NCBI GenBank assembly: GCA_034667465.1
Contig: JAXDJV010000023.1
Span: forward strand, 65,643-129,642
Direction: 5' to 3'
DNA from: JAOBAU01 sp034667465
GTDB taxonomy: Bacteria; Acidobacteriota; Thermoanaerobaculia; Gp7-AA8
DNA length: 64,000 nt
Shown: positions 1 to 8,337 of the stretch, piece after piece
How the letters are laid out: every line of letters starts with the position of its first letter
Numbering within the stretch: position 1 is the first letter of the stretch
Notes under the pieces: model-generated
Told to the model about the DNA's origin: nothing
Seen by the model: only the letters and a program-made list of their open reading frames with translations
The model's database searches: none
Translations under genes and position numbers: made by a program

Positions 1-1966
1 GCGACCACGAGATCATCCGCTCCGGCCACCGCCGCCGCACGTGCGGTTCCAACGCGATGTAGAGAAGCGCGAACAGCGCCGACGCAACGAGGGCGCGTTC
101 CATCGCGTTTCCAATGGTGTTGAGCTCCGTCGCAACGTCGCGCGAGTGATACGCGTACAGCAGAAACGACACGAGCGTGAGGACGAAGACGGTCGCGGCG
201 ATGCGCGCCGCGCCGGTCCGGTCGTAGCGGTGCCGCCGATAGTTAATCCACGCGAGCAGTGCCGTGAGAATGAAAATCGCGACGCGCAGCAGCTTCAGGA
301 ATCGCCCGAGGAACTCGCCGCGGAATGGCATCCGCCTCGACGCCTCGTTACTCTCCGACCACGGTCCCTGAATCGCGAACGAGACCGGGATTCCTCGCAC
401 GGCCGCCGCTTCAACGTGCAACGGAACATCGGGCGCCGCGGCATAAGCGCCATCCCATGCGACCCGCTCGTCGGCGTACACCGGCGGCAACTCGCGTGGC
501 GTGACCGCCTTCATCTTCGTGATGTCGAGGCCCGCGAATCCGGCCAGCTGGGCCCAGTCGGTCCGCCGCGGCGGCGACGCGCCTGCGTGCGGCCACGCGT
601 GCAGGTCGATGAGACGGCCGGTGAGGTCGACGCTGATGTCCGACATTCCTTCCTCGAACGGCGGATCGTCGTGCCACGGACTCGGCCTGACTTCGCGAGT
701 GATCAGTGGCCGCTCGCTCCCGCGGAACCACATCGTAATCGGGTGGTAGCCGCCGCGCAGCCTGGCGGTCCAGTGCCGCTCCTTCGTATGATCGGAAAGC
801 CAGACGAGGTAATCGGAATCGCGGCCGAAACCGGAGGCGCGGAATCGATATTCAGGCAGGCCGGCGGCACGACCGATCTCCGCGGCGCGCGACTGCAGCA
901 CTTCCGGCGGCACGTCGCTCGGCACCGCGCACAGCAGCGCCGTCCGCTGCTGCAGCACGAACGCGATGACGAACATGACGGCCGTGGCCGCGAGGCAGCT
1001 CCACGCCGCTCTGCGCGACAGCACTCCCTCGGTGCCGGCGGCGGCGACGAGTCGCGGCGACGGCGTCTCACCGGCCGCCATCGCCGCGGCGAGCGCATCG
1101 CCGCCCGGCATCGCTTCGTAGACCTCGCGCGCCGAGCGCGGACGCATCGCCGGATCGGCATCGAGGCAGCGGAGAATCATCCGCTCGACGGCCGGGTCGA
1201 TGTCGCGGACGAACGACGACGGAGTGTCGATCGCTTCGCCGCTGCGCAGCTCCGGAATCGTGATGCCGTGACGCGCGCGACGTCCGGTGAAGACTTCATA
1301 CATGACGAGGCCGAGCGCGTAGAGGTCGGTCTGCACCGTTGCCGGCGTGCCGTCGAATTGCTCGGGCGCCATGTACGCGGGCGTCCCGGCGGAGTTCGCG
1401 CCGCGGGCATCATCGCTCGCGAGCGCGAGGCCGAAGTCGGTGATACGCGCGTCGCCGCGGCTGTCGATCATGATGTTGGCCGGCTTGAGATCGCGATGAA
1501 GGATGCCTTTCGCGTGTGCGGCGGAAAGTCCGGCCGCAATGCCGCGCGCGATGTCGACCGCTTTGTCGTGCGCGAGCCGTCCGATGCGGCGCAGCAGCCG
1601 GCCGAGGTCTTCACCGTCGACGTACTCCATCGCCACGAAGTGCGCGCCGCCCGCTTCGCCGATGTCGTAAATGCGGCAGACGTTGGGATGTGCGATCTGG
1701 CGTCCGAGGCGCACTTCGCCGTGAAGCTGTTCGAGATAAACGGCGTCGTTCGCGAGCGCGGCAGGGAGGAACTTCAGCGCGACCGGCTGATCGAGCTTGA
1801 GATCGTCGGCGCGGTAAACCTCGCCCATGCCGCCGGAGCCGAGGAGCGAAGAGATGCGATAGCGATCGCCGATGATCGTGCCGGGGGCGAATTGCGAACC
1901 GCCCGGCTCACGGCTCGCGCTTGCGCCGCCACTCAGCCGGACCGTCGCATCGCCCTCGGAGCTCAT
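1..1966 (-). CDS. Membrane-anchored Ser/Thr protein kinase (3' end outside window)
   Basis: A Hanks-type kinase that would phosphorylate Ser/Thr on unidentified proteins. My own translation of the minus strand from the ATG at 1966 gives a glycine loop GSGGMGEVY (about residues 43-51), the VALK lysine (K65) and the catalytic loop HRDLKPAN (157-164). A hydrophobic segment follows near residue 327 (ATAVMFVIAF), then an extracytoplasmic-looking stretch, then three more hydrophobic segments near 560, 590 and 625 (LLRVAIFILTALLAWINY and following). The frame is still open at base 1, so the C-terminus is missing. The start lies 2 bases before the stop of pepQ (1968-1970), which indicates translational coupling to that gene. 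The C-terminal domain is not recognised. The kinase call is secure; the substrate is unknown. Confidence 0.93.
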   Translation of the reverse strand, partial: MSSEGDATVRLSGGASASREPGGSQFAPGTIIGDRYRISSLLGSGGMGEVYRADDLKLDQPVALKFLPAALANDAVYLEQLHGEVRLGRQIAHPNVCRIYDIGEAGGAHFVAMEYVDGEDLGRLLRRIGRLAHDKAVDIARGIAAGLSAAHAKGILHRDLKPANIMIDSRGDARITDFGLALASDDARGANSAGTPAYMAPEQFDGTPATVQTDLYALGLVMYEVFTGRRARHGITIPELRSGEAIDTPSSFVRDIDPAVERMILRCLDADPAMRPRSAREVYEAMPGGDALAAAMAAGETPSPRLVAAAGTEGVLSRRAAWSCLAATAVMFVIAFVLQQRTALLCAVPSDVPPEVLQSRAAEIGRAAGLPEYRFRASGFGRDSDYLVWLSDHTKERHWTARLRGGYHPITMWFRGSERPLITREVRPSPWHDDPPFEEGMSDISVDLTGRLIDLHAWPHAGASPPRRTDWAQLAGFAGLDITKMKAVTPRELPPVYADERVAWDGAYAAAPDVPLHVEAAAVRGIPVSFAIQGPWSESNEASRRMPFRGEFLGRFLKLLRVAIFILTALLAWINYRRHRYDRTGAARIAATVFVLTLVSFLLYAYHSRDVATELNTIGNAMERALVASALFALLYIALEPHVRRRWPERMISWS

Positions 1967-1967
1967 C

Positions 1968-3287
1968 TCATGCCGTTGCTGCGAACGCTTTCCGTGTCAG
2001 ATTCTCGTGACCCTTCGCCGTGACGACGACGTCGTCCTCGATGCGAATGCCGCCGAACTTGCGGAACGTCTCGACCTTTTCCCAGTCGATGTACTTCGCG
2101 TTGCCGCTCGCTTTCAATTCGGCGAGCAGTGAAGGGATGAAATAGAAGCCGGGCTCGATCGTGAAGACCTGCCGCTCTTCGATGACGCGCGTTAGCCGAA
2201 GATACGGATGCCCTTCCGGTTTCGGGATCGTGGTGCCGAGCGCGTCAGCGGCGAAGCCGGCCACATCGTGAACCTGCAGCCCGATGAAGTGGCCGACGCC
2301 GTGCGGCAGGAACGTGCTGCTGATGCGTCGCTCGACGATGCCGTCGGCGTCGAGACTGCGGACGAAGCCGAACTCGCGCAGCAGCTCCGCGACTTTGCGA
2401 TGCGCCAGCATGTGCAGATCGGGATAGTTCACGCCCGGTTTCACCTGCGCGCAAATCTCCTGTTGCGCGCGATCCATCTCGCGGACGAGCTGCCGGAACT
2501 CATCGTTGCGCGTGGAGTACGTGCGGGTGATGTCGGAGGCGTAGCCGTTGACGCTCGCGCCGGCATCGATGAGGAACGAGTGCCGATCACCCTCGCTCAG
2601 TTTGACGCGCTCGTGGTGGTAGTAGTGAAGCACCGCCGCATGCTCGTTGAGCGCGATGATGTTTCCATACGGCAACTCTTCCTCGGTGGAATCGGCGGCG
2701 CGCAGATATTCGATGTGGATCTCGTATTCGCTCGCGCCGGCGCGGAACGCTTTCTCCGCCGCGCGATGTCCGCGCGCGCCGCGCTCGTTCGCGAGCCGCA
2801 TGCATTCGATCTCGTAGTCGGTCTTCCACGAGCGCTCGAAGTGCAGCCGATGCATCAGCGGCTCGGGATTCACTTCGCCGTGCGGATCGTCGGTCTCGCC
2901 GATGAAGGCGGTCTTCCCCGTTTTCGGGAAGAACTGTTTCGCCTCTTCGGGAGTGGCGATCATCGAGATGTCGAACTGCTCGGTCCAGTATCCGCTCGGC
3001 GTTTCGGCCGGCTTGTGCCAGTAGTCAACAGGTTGATGAAAGACGAGACGCGGTTTCGTCCCCGGCGTGTAAACGAGAAAGCAGTGCGGGTTGTCGATGA
3101 CCGGCACCCAGTACTTGAAGTGCGGGTTGACCTTGAACGGATACGGCATGTCATCGAGGAACATCATCCGCTGCGAGCCGGCGAAGATGAGGAGATGGTC
3201 GAATCCCTCGTCTGCCAGCGCGCGGTCGTGGCGTCCAATGAGCGTCGCGATGTGATCGGGATAGAGCTGCGCCAGTTTGTCCGTCAT
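1968..3287 (-). CDS. pepQ: Xaa-Pro dipeptidase (M24 family)
   Basis: A cytosolic metallopeptidase that cleaves dipeptides with C-terminal proline. The 439 aa length matches PepQ (about 440). The N-terminal creatinase-like domain starts MTDKLAQLYPDHI. The C-terminal pita-bread domain carries the usual dinuclear-metal ligands in FLIDAGASVNGYASDITRTY (two Asp), HGVGHFIGLQVHD (His), FTIEPGFYF (Glu) and IRIEDDVVV (Glu). The open frame extends far upstream (to 3932), but that part is antisense to the SGNH hydrolase, so the ATG at 3287 is chosen. No Shine-Dalgarno sequence precedes it. A TATCCT box lies 9 nt upstream, so initiation may be leaderless. The kinase gene follows 1 base after the stop. 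Confidence 0.93.
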   Translation of the reverse strand: MTDKLAQLYPDHIATLIGRHDRALADEGFDHLLIFAGSQRMMFLDDMPYPFKVNPHFKYWVPVIDNPHCFLVYTPGTKPRLVFHQPVDYWHKPAETPSGYWTEQFDISMIATPEEAKQFFPKTGKTAFIGETDDPHGEVNPEPLMHRLHFERSWKTDYEIECMRLANERGARGHRAAEKAFRAGASEYEIHIEYLRAADSTEEELPYGNIIALNEHAAVLHYYHHERVKLSEGDRHSFLIDAGASVNGYASDITRTYSTRNDEFRQLVREMDRAQQEICAQVKPGVNYPDLHMLAHRKVAELLREFGFVRSLDADGIVERRISSTFLPHGVGHFIGLQVHDVAGFAADALGTTIPKPEGHPYLRLTRVIEERQVFTIEPGFYFIPSLLAELKASGNAKYIDWEKVETFRKFGGIRIEDDVVVTAKGHENLTRKAFAATA

Positions 3288-3296
3288 GTGAGGGGA

Positions 3297-3302
3297 AGGA
3301 TA
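3297..3302 (-). promoter_or_regulatory. Candidate -10 box of pepQ
   Basis: TATCCT read on the minus strand, 9 nt upstream of the pepQ ATG, with no Shine-Dalgarno sequence between. It is one of several TANNNT boxes sitting 6-9 nt before start codons in this window. No good -35 box was identified. Confidence 0.4.
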
Positions 3303-3336
3303 TCGAACTTTCGAGCCGCCGCTCCGTAACGAAGTG

Positions 3337-3986
3337 ATGGGAAAACGGTACTGATCGTTCTGTTGCTCGCCGCCGCTCCAGCCGAGGCCGCCCTCCTGCG
3401 CGTCGTGATCCTCGGCGACTCGGTCGCGCACGGCGCCGGAGACGAGAGCGGGCGCGGCATCGCCGGCAATCTCGATCGCGAGCTCGACGCGCGCGGCGTC
3501 GCGCATGCGCCGACCGTGAACGCGGCCGTGAATGGCTCGCGAACGTGGGACGTTTTCGCGCGGCTGCGCGACGAGGCGGTGCGGGCGGTGGTCGCGTCCG
3601 CGGACGTGATCGTGTTGTCGATCGGCGGTAACGATCTTTTCGGCGATCGGCCGTCGCAGCTGGTCTCGACGGTGGCGCCGCGACTGGCGTCGATGGTCGT
3701 GCGATCGCGGATCGCCGTGCTGGTGACGACGCTGCACGCGATGAACGGGCGCGCGCGCGTCGTGCTGATCGGTTTGTACAACCCGTATCGCGGATTGCCG
3801 CTCGACGGCGCGGTGGCGCGATGGAACGGAGCGCTGATGGAACGCTTCGCGGATGACCGGCGAGTGACGGTGCTGCCGATCGCGGAGCTGTTCGCGGCCA
3901 CCGACCGGCGCAGCCCGCGCGATCGATTCCACCCGAACGCGGCAGCGTATGCGGCGATCGCGCGTCGCGTTGCGGAGTCGCTCTGA
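3337..3986 (+). pseudogene. Exported SGNH/GDSL-family hydrolase with probable 1-base frameshift at its 5' end
   Basis: A probable secreted esterase or lipase-like hydrolase. The SGNH blocks are all present: GDSV (nucleophile Ser), the GGND block (SIGGNDLFG) and a C-terminal DRFHPNAAAY with catalytic Asp and His. The intact frame runs from a TTG at 3363 to 3986, but its only in-frame starts are TTG or CTG and they truncate the signal peptide. An ATG at 3337 lies in another frame. Adding one A to the AAAA run at 3342-3345 joins that ATG to the frame and yields MGKTVLIVLLLAAAPAEA, a textbook signal peptide. The gene is therefore either a sequence-error victim or lightly broken. Catalytic residues are unaffected, and the conservative intact call is 3363..3986. 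Confidence 0.75.
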
Positions 3987-3994
3987 AAAACGAA

Positions 3995-4029
3995 AGCGCG
4001 CCGACCCCTTCTGGGATTATCGGCGCGCT
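3995..4029. terminator. Hairpin between convergent genes
   Basis: Perfect 10-bp arms AGCGCGCCGA (3995-4004) and TCGGCGCGCT (4020-4029) with a 15-nt loop. It sits between the convergent SGNH hydrolase and the GCS-like gene. There is no long T-run, so it may be a bidirectional or Rho-assisted terminator. Confidence 0.55.
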
Positions 4030-4083
4030 CCTGACTACTCGCCAGCGGGCTGCGGTTTTCGTGTTTGCGTTTTCGATGCCAGC

Positions 4084-5487
4084 TCACAGCCACTCGCCGC
4101 CGTATGCGAGGAGCTGATCGATCGACAGCATTCGTTCCTCGCCGTTCGGCGTGGTGAAGATCGAGTGATACCAGCCCTTCACTTTCACCGGTGTGAGGAT
4201 GTCGTCGCCGATGCGGAGACTCCGTCCGTTACCGAGATTGAGAAACACGCGCTCGTATGCGGAGCGGCTGAGCGTTGGCGACAGCAGCGGCGGCGTGCTG
4301 CGACGTTCGAGCGTTACGCGCTGGCTCGTGCGGCGGTCGGTCGATTCGCCGGCCCACGGTGGCGAGAGAAGCTCGACGTCGCTCCGTCGTCTTCTCTCTT
4401 CGACGTGTCGAACGCGTCGCGCATCGCGCGCGGCGATGTGCTCGCGCAGCGCATCGCTCTCCATCAGCGACGTGAAGTTTTCGAGCTCGGGGATGACGGC
4501 ACCCCACTTCGCAGCGCGGCCGACGTCGTCGTACGCCGGCGGCCGATCGGGAAGATCGAGGAGCGACGGCGTCTCGCCGCGCAGCACCGAGAAGAGCAGC
4601 CGCACGCTGAACGGGTCGGCGCATTCGGCGATCGACGCTTCGAAAAACGTGGCGATGGCGAGGCCGAGCTCGCGCAGCGAGATCGATTCGCCAGGCGTCG
4701 TACGCCAGACCTTTTCATCGATGTCACTCGTGAACGGGCTGCGCGGAAAGTGATAGTCCTTCGTGATCCAGCCCTTGCGCGACGGATGCTTGCCCGGCTC
4801 GACGCCGGCCATGCGCGGAATGCCGCGCGCGTCGAGCTCGCCGAGCCGATACGACGGCCACCGTATGACAGCGCGAACGATGCCGACGATCAGCGCGACC
4901 GCGGCCGACATCAGTCCGGGATCGGGCGTGAAGTCCATCGTGATCTCGATCCGCTCGCGGCGCGGACGGACGCCGAGTCCGGTCGAGCGGCGATTCGCAC
5001 CGAGCAGAATCGCGGGAACGGGAAGGAGATGCGCGAGCAGTACGGCGAGCTTCTGCACGGTGCGGTCGGCGCTCCGCTCGTCGCGCGCGAGCTCGAAGGA
5101 GATGTTGACGTGACAGCTGAACGCCTGCAGCCGGATGCGCTCGGTAGTCTTCAGTTCCCAGAGATCGAACTGCTCGCGCACGAAGCCGATCTGTTCCCAG
5201 AGACTGCGCACGACGCGCGCCGTACATTGCGGCGCGATTTCGATCACCGGCGTGACGACTTCGATTACGCCGCCATCGAAGTAGAGTGCGCCGCCGGTCG
5301 GCAGCTGCATCGATTTGTTCGTTCGCCTGATGAGCGGCCGGTCGATGAAGCCAGCCGGCGTGCGCCATTTCTCTTCCGGGACGACTTCGACGTCGTCAGC
5401 GAAGACTTTGAATTCTGCTTCGAGGCCGATGACCGGCATCTCGAGCTCGGATGTGTAGGGGAAACGTTCGTCGTGAGTGACGGCCAT
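4084..5487 (-). CDS. Glutamate-cysteine ligase / glutamine synthetase-fold carboxylate-amine ligase-like protein
   Basis: A 467-residue soluble protein starting MAVTHDERFPYTSE. It looks like a member of the GCS/amidoligase fold, which makes amide bonds using ATP. Visible marks are the N-terminal GLEAEFKVF (acidic metal-binding motif like GxExEF), FDGGVIEVVTPVIEI (compare the E-[LIV]-x-[ST]-P strand), FSCHVNISFE and RRERIEITMDF, with the spacing of that fold. A C-terminal region of about 100 residues, rich in Arg and Ser, is less typical. The frame extends to a TTG at 5511, but the ATG at 5487 is preferred. It is not a standard gshA length or sequence, and the substrate cannot be named. The neighbour upstream is divergent. 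Family assignment is by motif only. Confidence 0.55.
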   Translation of the reverse strand: MAVTHDERFPYTSELEMPVIGLEAEFKVFADDVEVVPEEKWRTPAGFIDRPLIRRTNKSMQLPTGGALYFDGGVIEVVTPVIEIAPQCTARVVRSLWEQIGFVREQFDLWELKTTERIRLQAFSCHVNISFELARDERSADRTVQKLAVLLAHLLPVPAILLGANRRSTGLGVRPRRERIEITMDFTPDPGLMSAAVALIVGIVRAVIRWPSYRLGELDARGIPRMAGVEPGKHPSRKGWITKDYHFPRSPFTSDIDEKVWRTTPGESISLRELGLAIATFFEASIAECADPFSVRLLFSVLRGETPSLLDLPDRPPAYDDVGRAAKWGAVIPELENFTSLMESDALREHIAARDARRVRHVEERRRRSDVELLSPPWAGESTDRRTSQRVTLERRSTPPLLSPTLSRSAYERVFLNLGNGRSLRIGDDILTPVKVKGWYHSIFTTPNGEERMLSIDQLLAYGGEWL

Positions 5488-5514
5488 GTCTGTACGGAGT
5501 GACGATTGCAAGAA

Positions 5515-5549
5515 TCAGTGCTGAGTGCTGAGTGCAGAGTGCTGAGTCA
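5515..5549. repeat. Heptanucleotide repeat, TGAGTGC unit
   Basis: Four to five imperfect tandem copies of a 7-bp unit (TGAGTGC; one copy reads AGAGTGC) in the gap between the divergent GCS-like gene and the aldo/keto reductase, ending just before the ATG at 5551. The same unit recurs at 45926-45960 and, inverted, at 62641-62668. Each unit contains TGA on the plus strand. Confidence 0.85.
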
Positions 5550-5550
5550 G

Positions 5551-6366
5551 ATGCATACGCGCGCGATCCCTTCGTCGTCTGAGCACGTTCCTGTCATTGG
5601 GATGGGGACGTGGCAGACGTTTGATGTGTCATCAGGCCCCGACAAAGAAAATCTTGGCAAAGTCCTCGATGTCTTCTCTGCCGCGGGCGGACGGCTTATC
5701 GATTCCTCTCCGATGTACGGCCGTGCGGAAGAGGTCGCCGGCGAGTTGCGCGCGCATGTTCCGAACGCTTTCATCGCGACGAAGGTCTGGACGCGCGGAC
5801 GCGAAGAAGGTGAGCGGGAGATGGAACGGTCGATGCGATTGCTGCGCGCCGATCCGATCGACCTGATCCAGATTCACAATCTGCTCGACTGGCGCACGCA
5901 CCTCCGCACGCTGCGGCGACTGAAGGACGAAGGACGCGTCCGCTACATCGGCATCACGCATTACGTGACGTCGGCGTTCGGCGAGCTCGAATCGATCATG
6001 CGCGGCGAGGAGCTCGACTTCGTCCAGCTGCCGATGTCGATCGCCCTGCCCGACGCCGAGCGGCGTCTGTTGCCGCTCGCCGCGGAGCGCGGCATCGCGG
6101 TGCTGGCCAATCGTCCGTTCGAAGGTGGCTCGCTCTTTCATCGCGGCGAGCTGCCGCCTATCGCGCGCGAGCTCGGCTGCGAATCATGGGGCGAGCTCTT
6201 TCTTCGCTGGATCATCGCGCACGAAGAGGTGACCTGCGCGATTCCGGCAACCGGCAGCGTCGAGCATCTTCGCGAGAACATGCGCGCCGGCGAGAAGCCA
6301 CTCCTGTCGCGCGAGGAACGCGACGCGTTACAGGCCGCTATCCTCCCGGCACGATCTCGAAGTTGA
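5551..6366 (+). CDS. Aldo/keto reductase
   Basis: An NAD(P)H-dependent oxidoreductase with a TIM-barrel fold, 271 aa from the ATG at 5551. The catalytic tetrad is visible: Asp in LIDSSPMYG with the Tyr of the same segment, Lys in FIATKVWTRG and His in LIQIHNLLDW. The cofactor-binding end is suggested by AIPATGSVEHLRENM near the C-terminus. The frame extends upstream to 5506, but that extension is encoded by the heptanucleotide repeat, so the ATG after the repeat is preferred. The 3' end overlaps the convergent TonB gene by 29 bp. The physiological substrate is unknown. Confidence 0.9.
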   Translation: MHTRAIPSSSEHVPVIGMGTWQTFDVSSGPDKENLGKVLDVFSAAGGRLIDSSPMYGRAEEVAGELRAHVPNAFIATKVWTRGREEGEREMERSMRLLRADPIDLIQIHNLLDWRTHLRTLRRLKDEGRVRYIGITHYVTSAFGELESIMRGEELDFVQLPMSIALPDAERRLLPLAAERGIAVLANRPFEGGSLFHRGELPPIARELGCESWGELFLRWIIAHEEVTCAIPATGSVEHLRENMRAGEKPLLSREERDALQAAILPARSRS

Positions 6367-7135
6367 CCAGCAGTTCATGCTCGACCTCGGTCGGCTTGCC
6401 GTCTTTCATCATCGGGCGGAAACGCCAGCGGCGCATCGCGGCCACGGTCACTTCGTTGAAGACCGGCTGCTTCGCGGGATCGATGACCTGTACGTCTTTC
6501 ATCCGGCCGTCGGTGCCGATGACGTAGCGAACGATCACGCTGTCTTCGATCCGCTTCTTCTTCATCTCCGGCGGATAGGCCGGATACTCCTGCGACAGCG
6601 CCAGCAGCGGCAGCGGTTTGCCGCGCTCGATGTGTACGCGTCCATCGTCCGCAAACTGAATGCCGCCGGTAATGCCGTGCAGTTTGCCGCCGATCTCGCC
6701 TCCCGGCTGGCCGTTCTTATCTCCTCCCGGAACGCCGGCCGCAACTCCCGGCGCGGCGACGGCGGTCGTCGCGAGCTGCGCGATCGAGCTCGAGACGATC
6801 GGGATCGTGTCGGGGATGATGGTCGGCGCGACGATCTCTTCAATCGGCACCGGCGGCTGCGCGACCACTGCAACATCACGGCTCGGCGGCAGTTGCTGCG
6901 CCGGCGTTGCCGGTTTCGGTGGAGGAGGCGGCGGTGGTGGCGGCGGATCGGGGACGACAGTCAGGCTGTACATCGTCACGAATCGCGGCGACTGTTGCGG
7001 GAACTCGATCTTCCAGAGCGACGCGCCGACCGCAACGCCGACCGCGATCAAATGCAGCACGATCGAGACAGGCAGGGTCTCGTACAGCAGTCGCCTGCTG
7101 CGCGACACGGAAGCGGTAGCGACGGTCTCGAACAT
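6338..7135 (-). CDS. TonB-family energy transducer (copy 1)
   Basis: A periplasm-spanning protein expected to couple inner-membrane proton motive force (through ExbB/ExbD, not in this window) to outer-membrane receptors. It is 265 aa. It has a cytoplasmic N-terminus MFETVATASVSRSRRLL, one membrane segment (PVSIVLHLIAVGVAVGASL), a long polyproline linker, and a C-terminal TonB domain with LSQEYPAYPPEM, VRYVIGTDGRMKDVQVI and MRRWRFRPMMKDGKP. The start ATG at 7135 is unambiguous. It is one of a tandem pair; the second copy lies 37 bp upstream in the same direction. The 3' end overlaps the aldo/keto reductase antisense. Confidence 0.92.
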   Translation of the reverse strand: MFETVATASVSRSRRLLYETLPVSIVLHLIAVGVAVGASLWKIEFPQQSPRFVTMYSLTVVPDPPPPPPPPPPKPATPAQQLPPSRDVAVVAQPPVPIEEIVAPTIIPDTIPIVSSSIAQLATTAVAAPGVAAGVPGGDKNGQPGGEIGGKLHGITGGIQFADDGRVHIERGKPLPLLALSQEYPAYPPEMKKKRIEDSVIVRYVIGTDGRMKDVQVIDPAKQPVFNEVTVAAMRRWRFRPMMKDGKPTEVEHELLVNFEIVPGG

Positions 7136-7172
7136 GCCGGGATCCGACTAATCTACCAGCCGCGCCGCGGCG

Positions 7173-7955
7173 TCAATCGGCTTGCAGCTTGAAGTTCACC
7201 GTTAGTTCGTGCACGACTTCAACCGGCTGTCCGTCTTTGATCATCGGCTTGAAGCGCCAGAAGCGAACGGCGCGCATCGTCGCGTCATCGAACTTTTTGA
7301 ACTGCGCGTGCGCGAGGATCTCAACGCTTTTCACTCGCCCGTCTTTTCCGATGATGTAGCGGATGAGGAGACTGTCTTCCTTCATCGCGACGCGCATGTC
7401 TTCCGGATACGCCGGCCACGTTTGCGACAGCGGAAACATCCCCAGCGGCTTGTCGCGCGCGATGTGCACCCGTCCGTCGGATGGCGGAGGAGGTGGTGGT
7501 GGCGGGGGAGGCGGCGGCGCGCCATCGACCTTCCCGCCGAGGATGCCGCCGATGGAGCCGCCCACAATGCCGCCGATGACTCCGCCTTCGACGCCGCCCT
7601 CTTCACCACCTGCGACGCCGGCGGGATCGGATGACGGCGGTTGCGTGGACGCCGGCTGAATCTCGTCCGGGATGACGGTCGGCGCGACGACCTGCTTCGA
7701 GATGATCACTTCCGTCGGCGTCGCTTTCGAGGCGGCGGGCGGCGGAGGAGGCGGGGGCGGCGGCGGAGGGGGAGGCGTCGTCAGCGAGTAGGTCGCGGTC
7801 AGCCGCGGGTAGTGATTCGGGAAGGAAACTTCCGCATTCGAGATGACGATCGCTGCCGCGATCGCGAGGACGTGCAGCGCAATCGACACCGGCAGCGTCT
7901 CAAAGCGCAGCCATCGATTTCGACTCGCTGACGAGCGACGGACAGTCTCAAACAT
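7173..7955 (-). CDS. TonB-family energy transducer (copy 2)
   Basis: Paralogue of the downstream gene with the same plan. It has an N-terminal MFETVRRSSASRNR, a single membrane anchor (LPVSIALHVLAIAAAIVI), two polyproline tracts separated by a Gly-rich stretch of VGG/IGG repeats, and a TonB C-terminal domain (LSQTWPAYPEDM, IRYIIGKDGRVKSVEIL, VRFWRFKPMIKDGQP). It is 260 aa from the ATG at 7955; a longer frame to 8000 exists, but the MFETV start matches the paralogue exactly. The polyproline DNA is simple (GGC/GGA runs). The tandem arrangement suggests a duplication, perhaps with different receptor partners. Confidence 0.92.
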   Translation of the reverse strand: MFETVRRSSASRNRWLRFETLPVSIALHVLAIAAAIVISNAEVSFPNHYPRLTATYSLTTPPPPPPPPPPPPPAASKATPTEVIISKQVVAPTVIPDEIQPASTQPPSSDPAGVAGGEEGGVEGGVIGGIVGGSIGGILGGKVDGAPPPPPPPPPPPPSDGRVHIARDKPLGMFPLSQTWPAYPEDMRVAMKEDSLLIRYIIGKDGRVKSVEILAHAQFKKFDDATMRAVRFWRFKPMIKDGQPVEVVHELTVNFKLQAD

Positions 7956-8112
7956 GTAAGGGACCGGGCGATTTTGGTATGGGACGCGACATCCAGGCAC
8001 ATGCTACAAAGAACTTCGGGGCAACGGAACAGAGCAAACCGCGCGGGAACCGGCATCTCTGCTCGTGTCGGTACGGAGACGCGCAGACGTTTTCCTTATT
8101 GGTGCCTGGCCC

Positions 8113-8146
8113 AAAAAAGACGAACGGCGAGCGTGAGCTCGCCGTT
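8113..8146 (-). terminator. Intrinsic terminator with GNRA-like loop
   Basis: 10-bp arms AACGGCGAGC/GCTCGCCGTT (8123-8146) around a 4-nt loop, followed on the minus strand by CGTC and six T (8118-8113). It points away from the gene at 8338, so it would end a transcript that starts inside the gap rather than that of any annotated gene. Confidence 0.6.
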
Positions 8147-8218
8147 AGCCGGGAACCGCGTCCCTCGTTCGAACCAAACCGCGGGGGATAAGGTCGCGGC
8201 CCGCTCGAATCAGTTCCC
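8113..8218 (-). ncRNA. Candidate small RNA ending in an intrinsic terminator
   Basis: Read on the minus strand, GGGAAC near 8218 can pair with GTTCCC near 8152. Inside this, CCGCG/CGCGG and TTCGA/TCGAA segments can form further helices. The terminator hairpin and a run of six T follow (8118-8113). A CATACT box lies about 6 nt upstream of the proposed 5' end. It does not match 6S, SRP, tmRNA or a riboswitch that I can recall, so the family is unassigned. Evidence is secondary structure by eye only. Confidence 0.35.
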
Positions 8219-8337
8219 GCAGTATGGGAGTGACGAGCCCGCAGGAATCCTGTTACGAAACGGTGAACGATTGACCATTATCGGTGTGAGAGCGATCACG
8301 CGCATCCGGCGTGCTTCGGGGGATAAATCAATCCGTG

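Larger units (their letters stand above)
8001..8337. other. Intergenic region, 337 bp, with structured-RNA candidate
   Basis: The largest gene-free gap in the window, between divergent TonB copy 2 and the small gene at 8338. It holds a terminator-like hairpin reading on the minus strand (8113-8146) and a neighbouring set of complementary segments at about 8150-8220. No convincing protein is encoded; the open frames across it lack family signatures. Confidence 0.6.

Noticed and set aside
41..2023. A 660-codon open frame on the plus strand
   Set aside because: It is antisense to the Ser/Thr kinase, Arg-rich without any domain, and exists only because codon use in the real gene keeps the opposite strand open. 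Similar long antisense frames (for example 3949-5502, 27437-29260, 44465-45934) are rejected for the same reason.
8161..8190. GTTCGAAC resembling a tRNA T-loop
   Set aside because: No acceptor stem, anticodon arm or CCA can be placed around it, and tmRNA ends do not match either.
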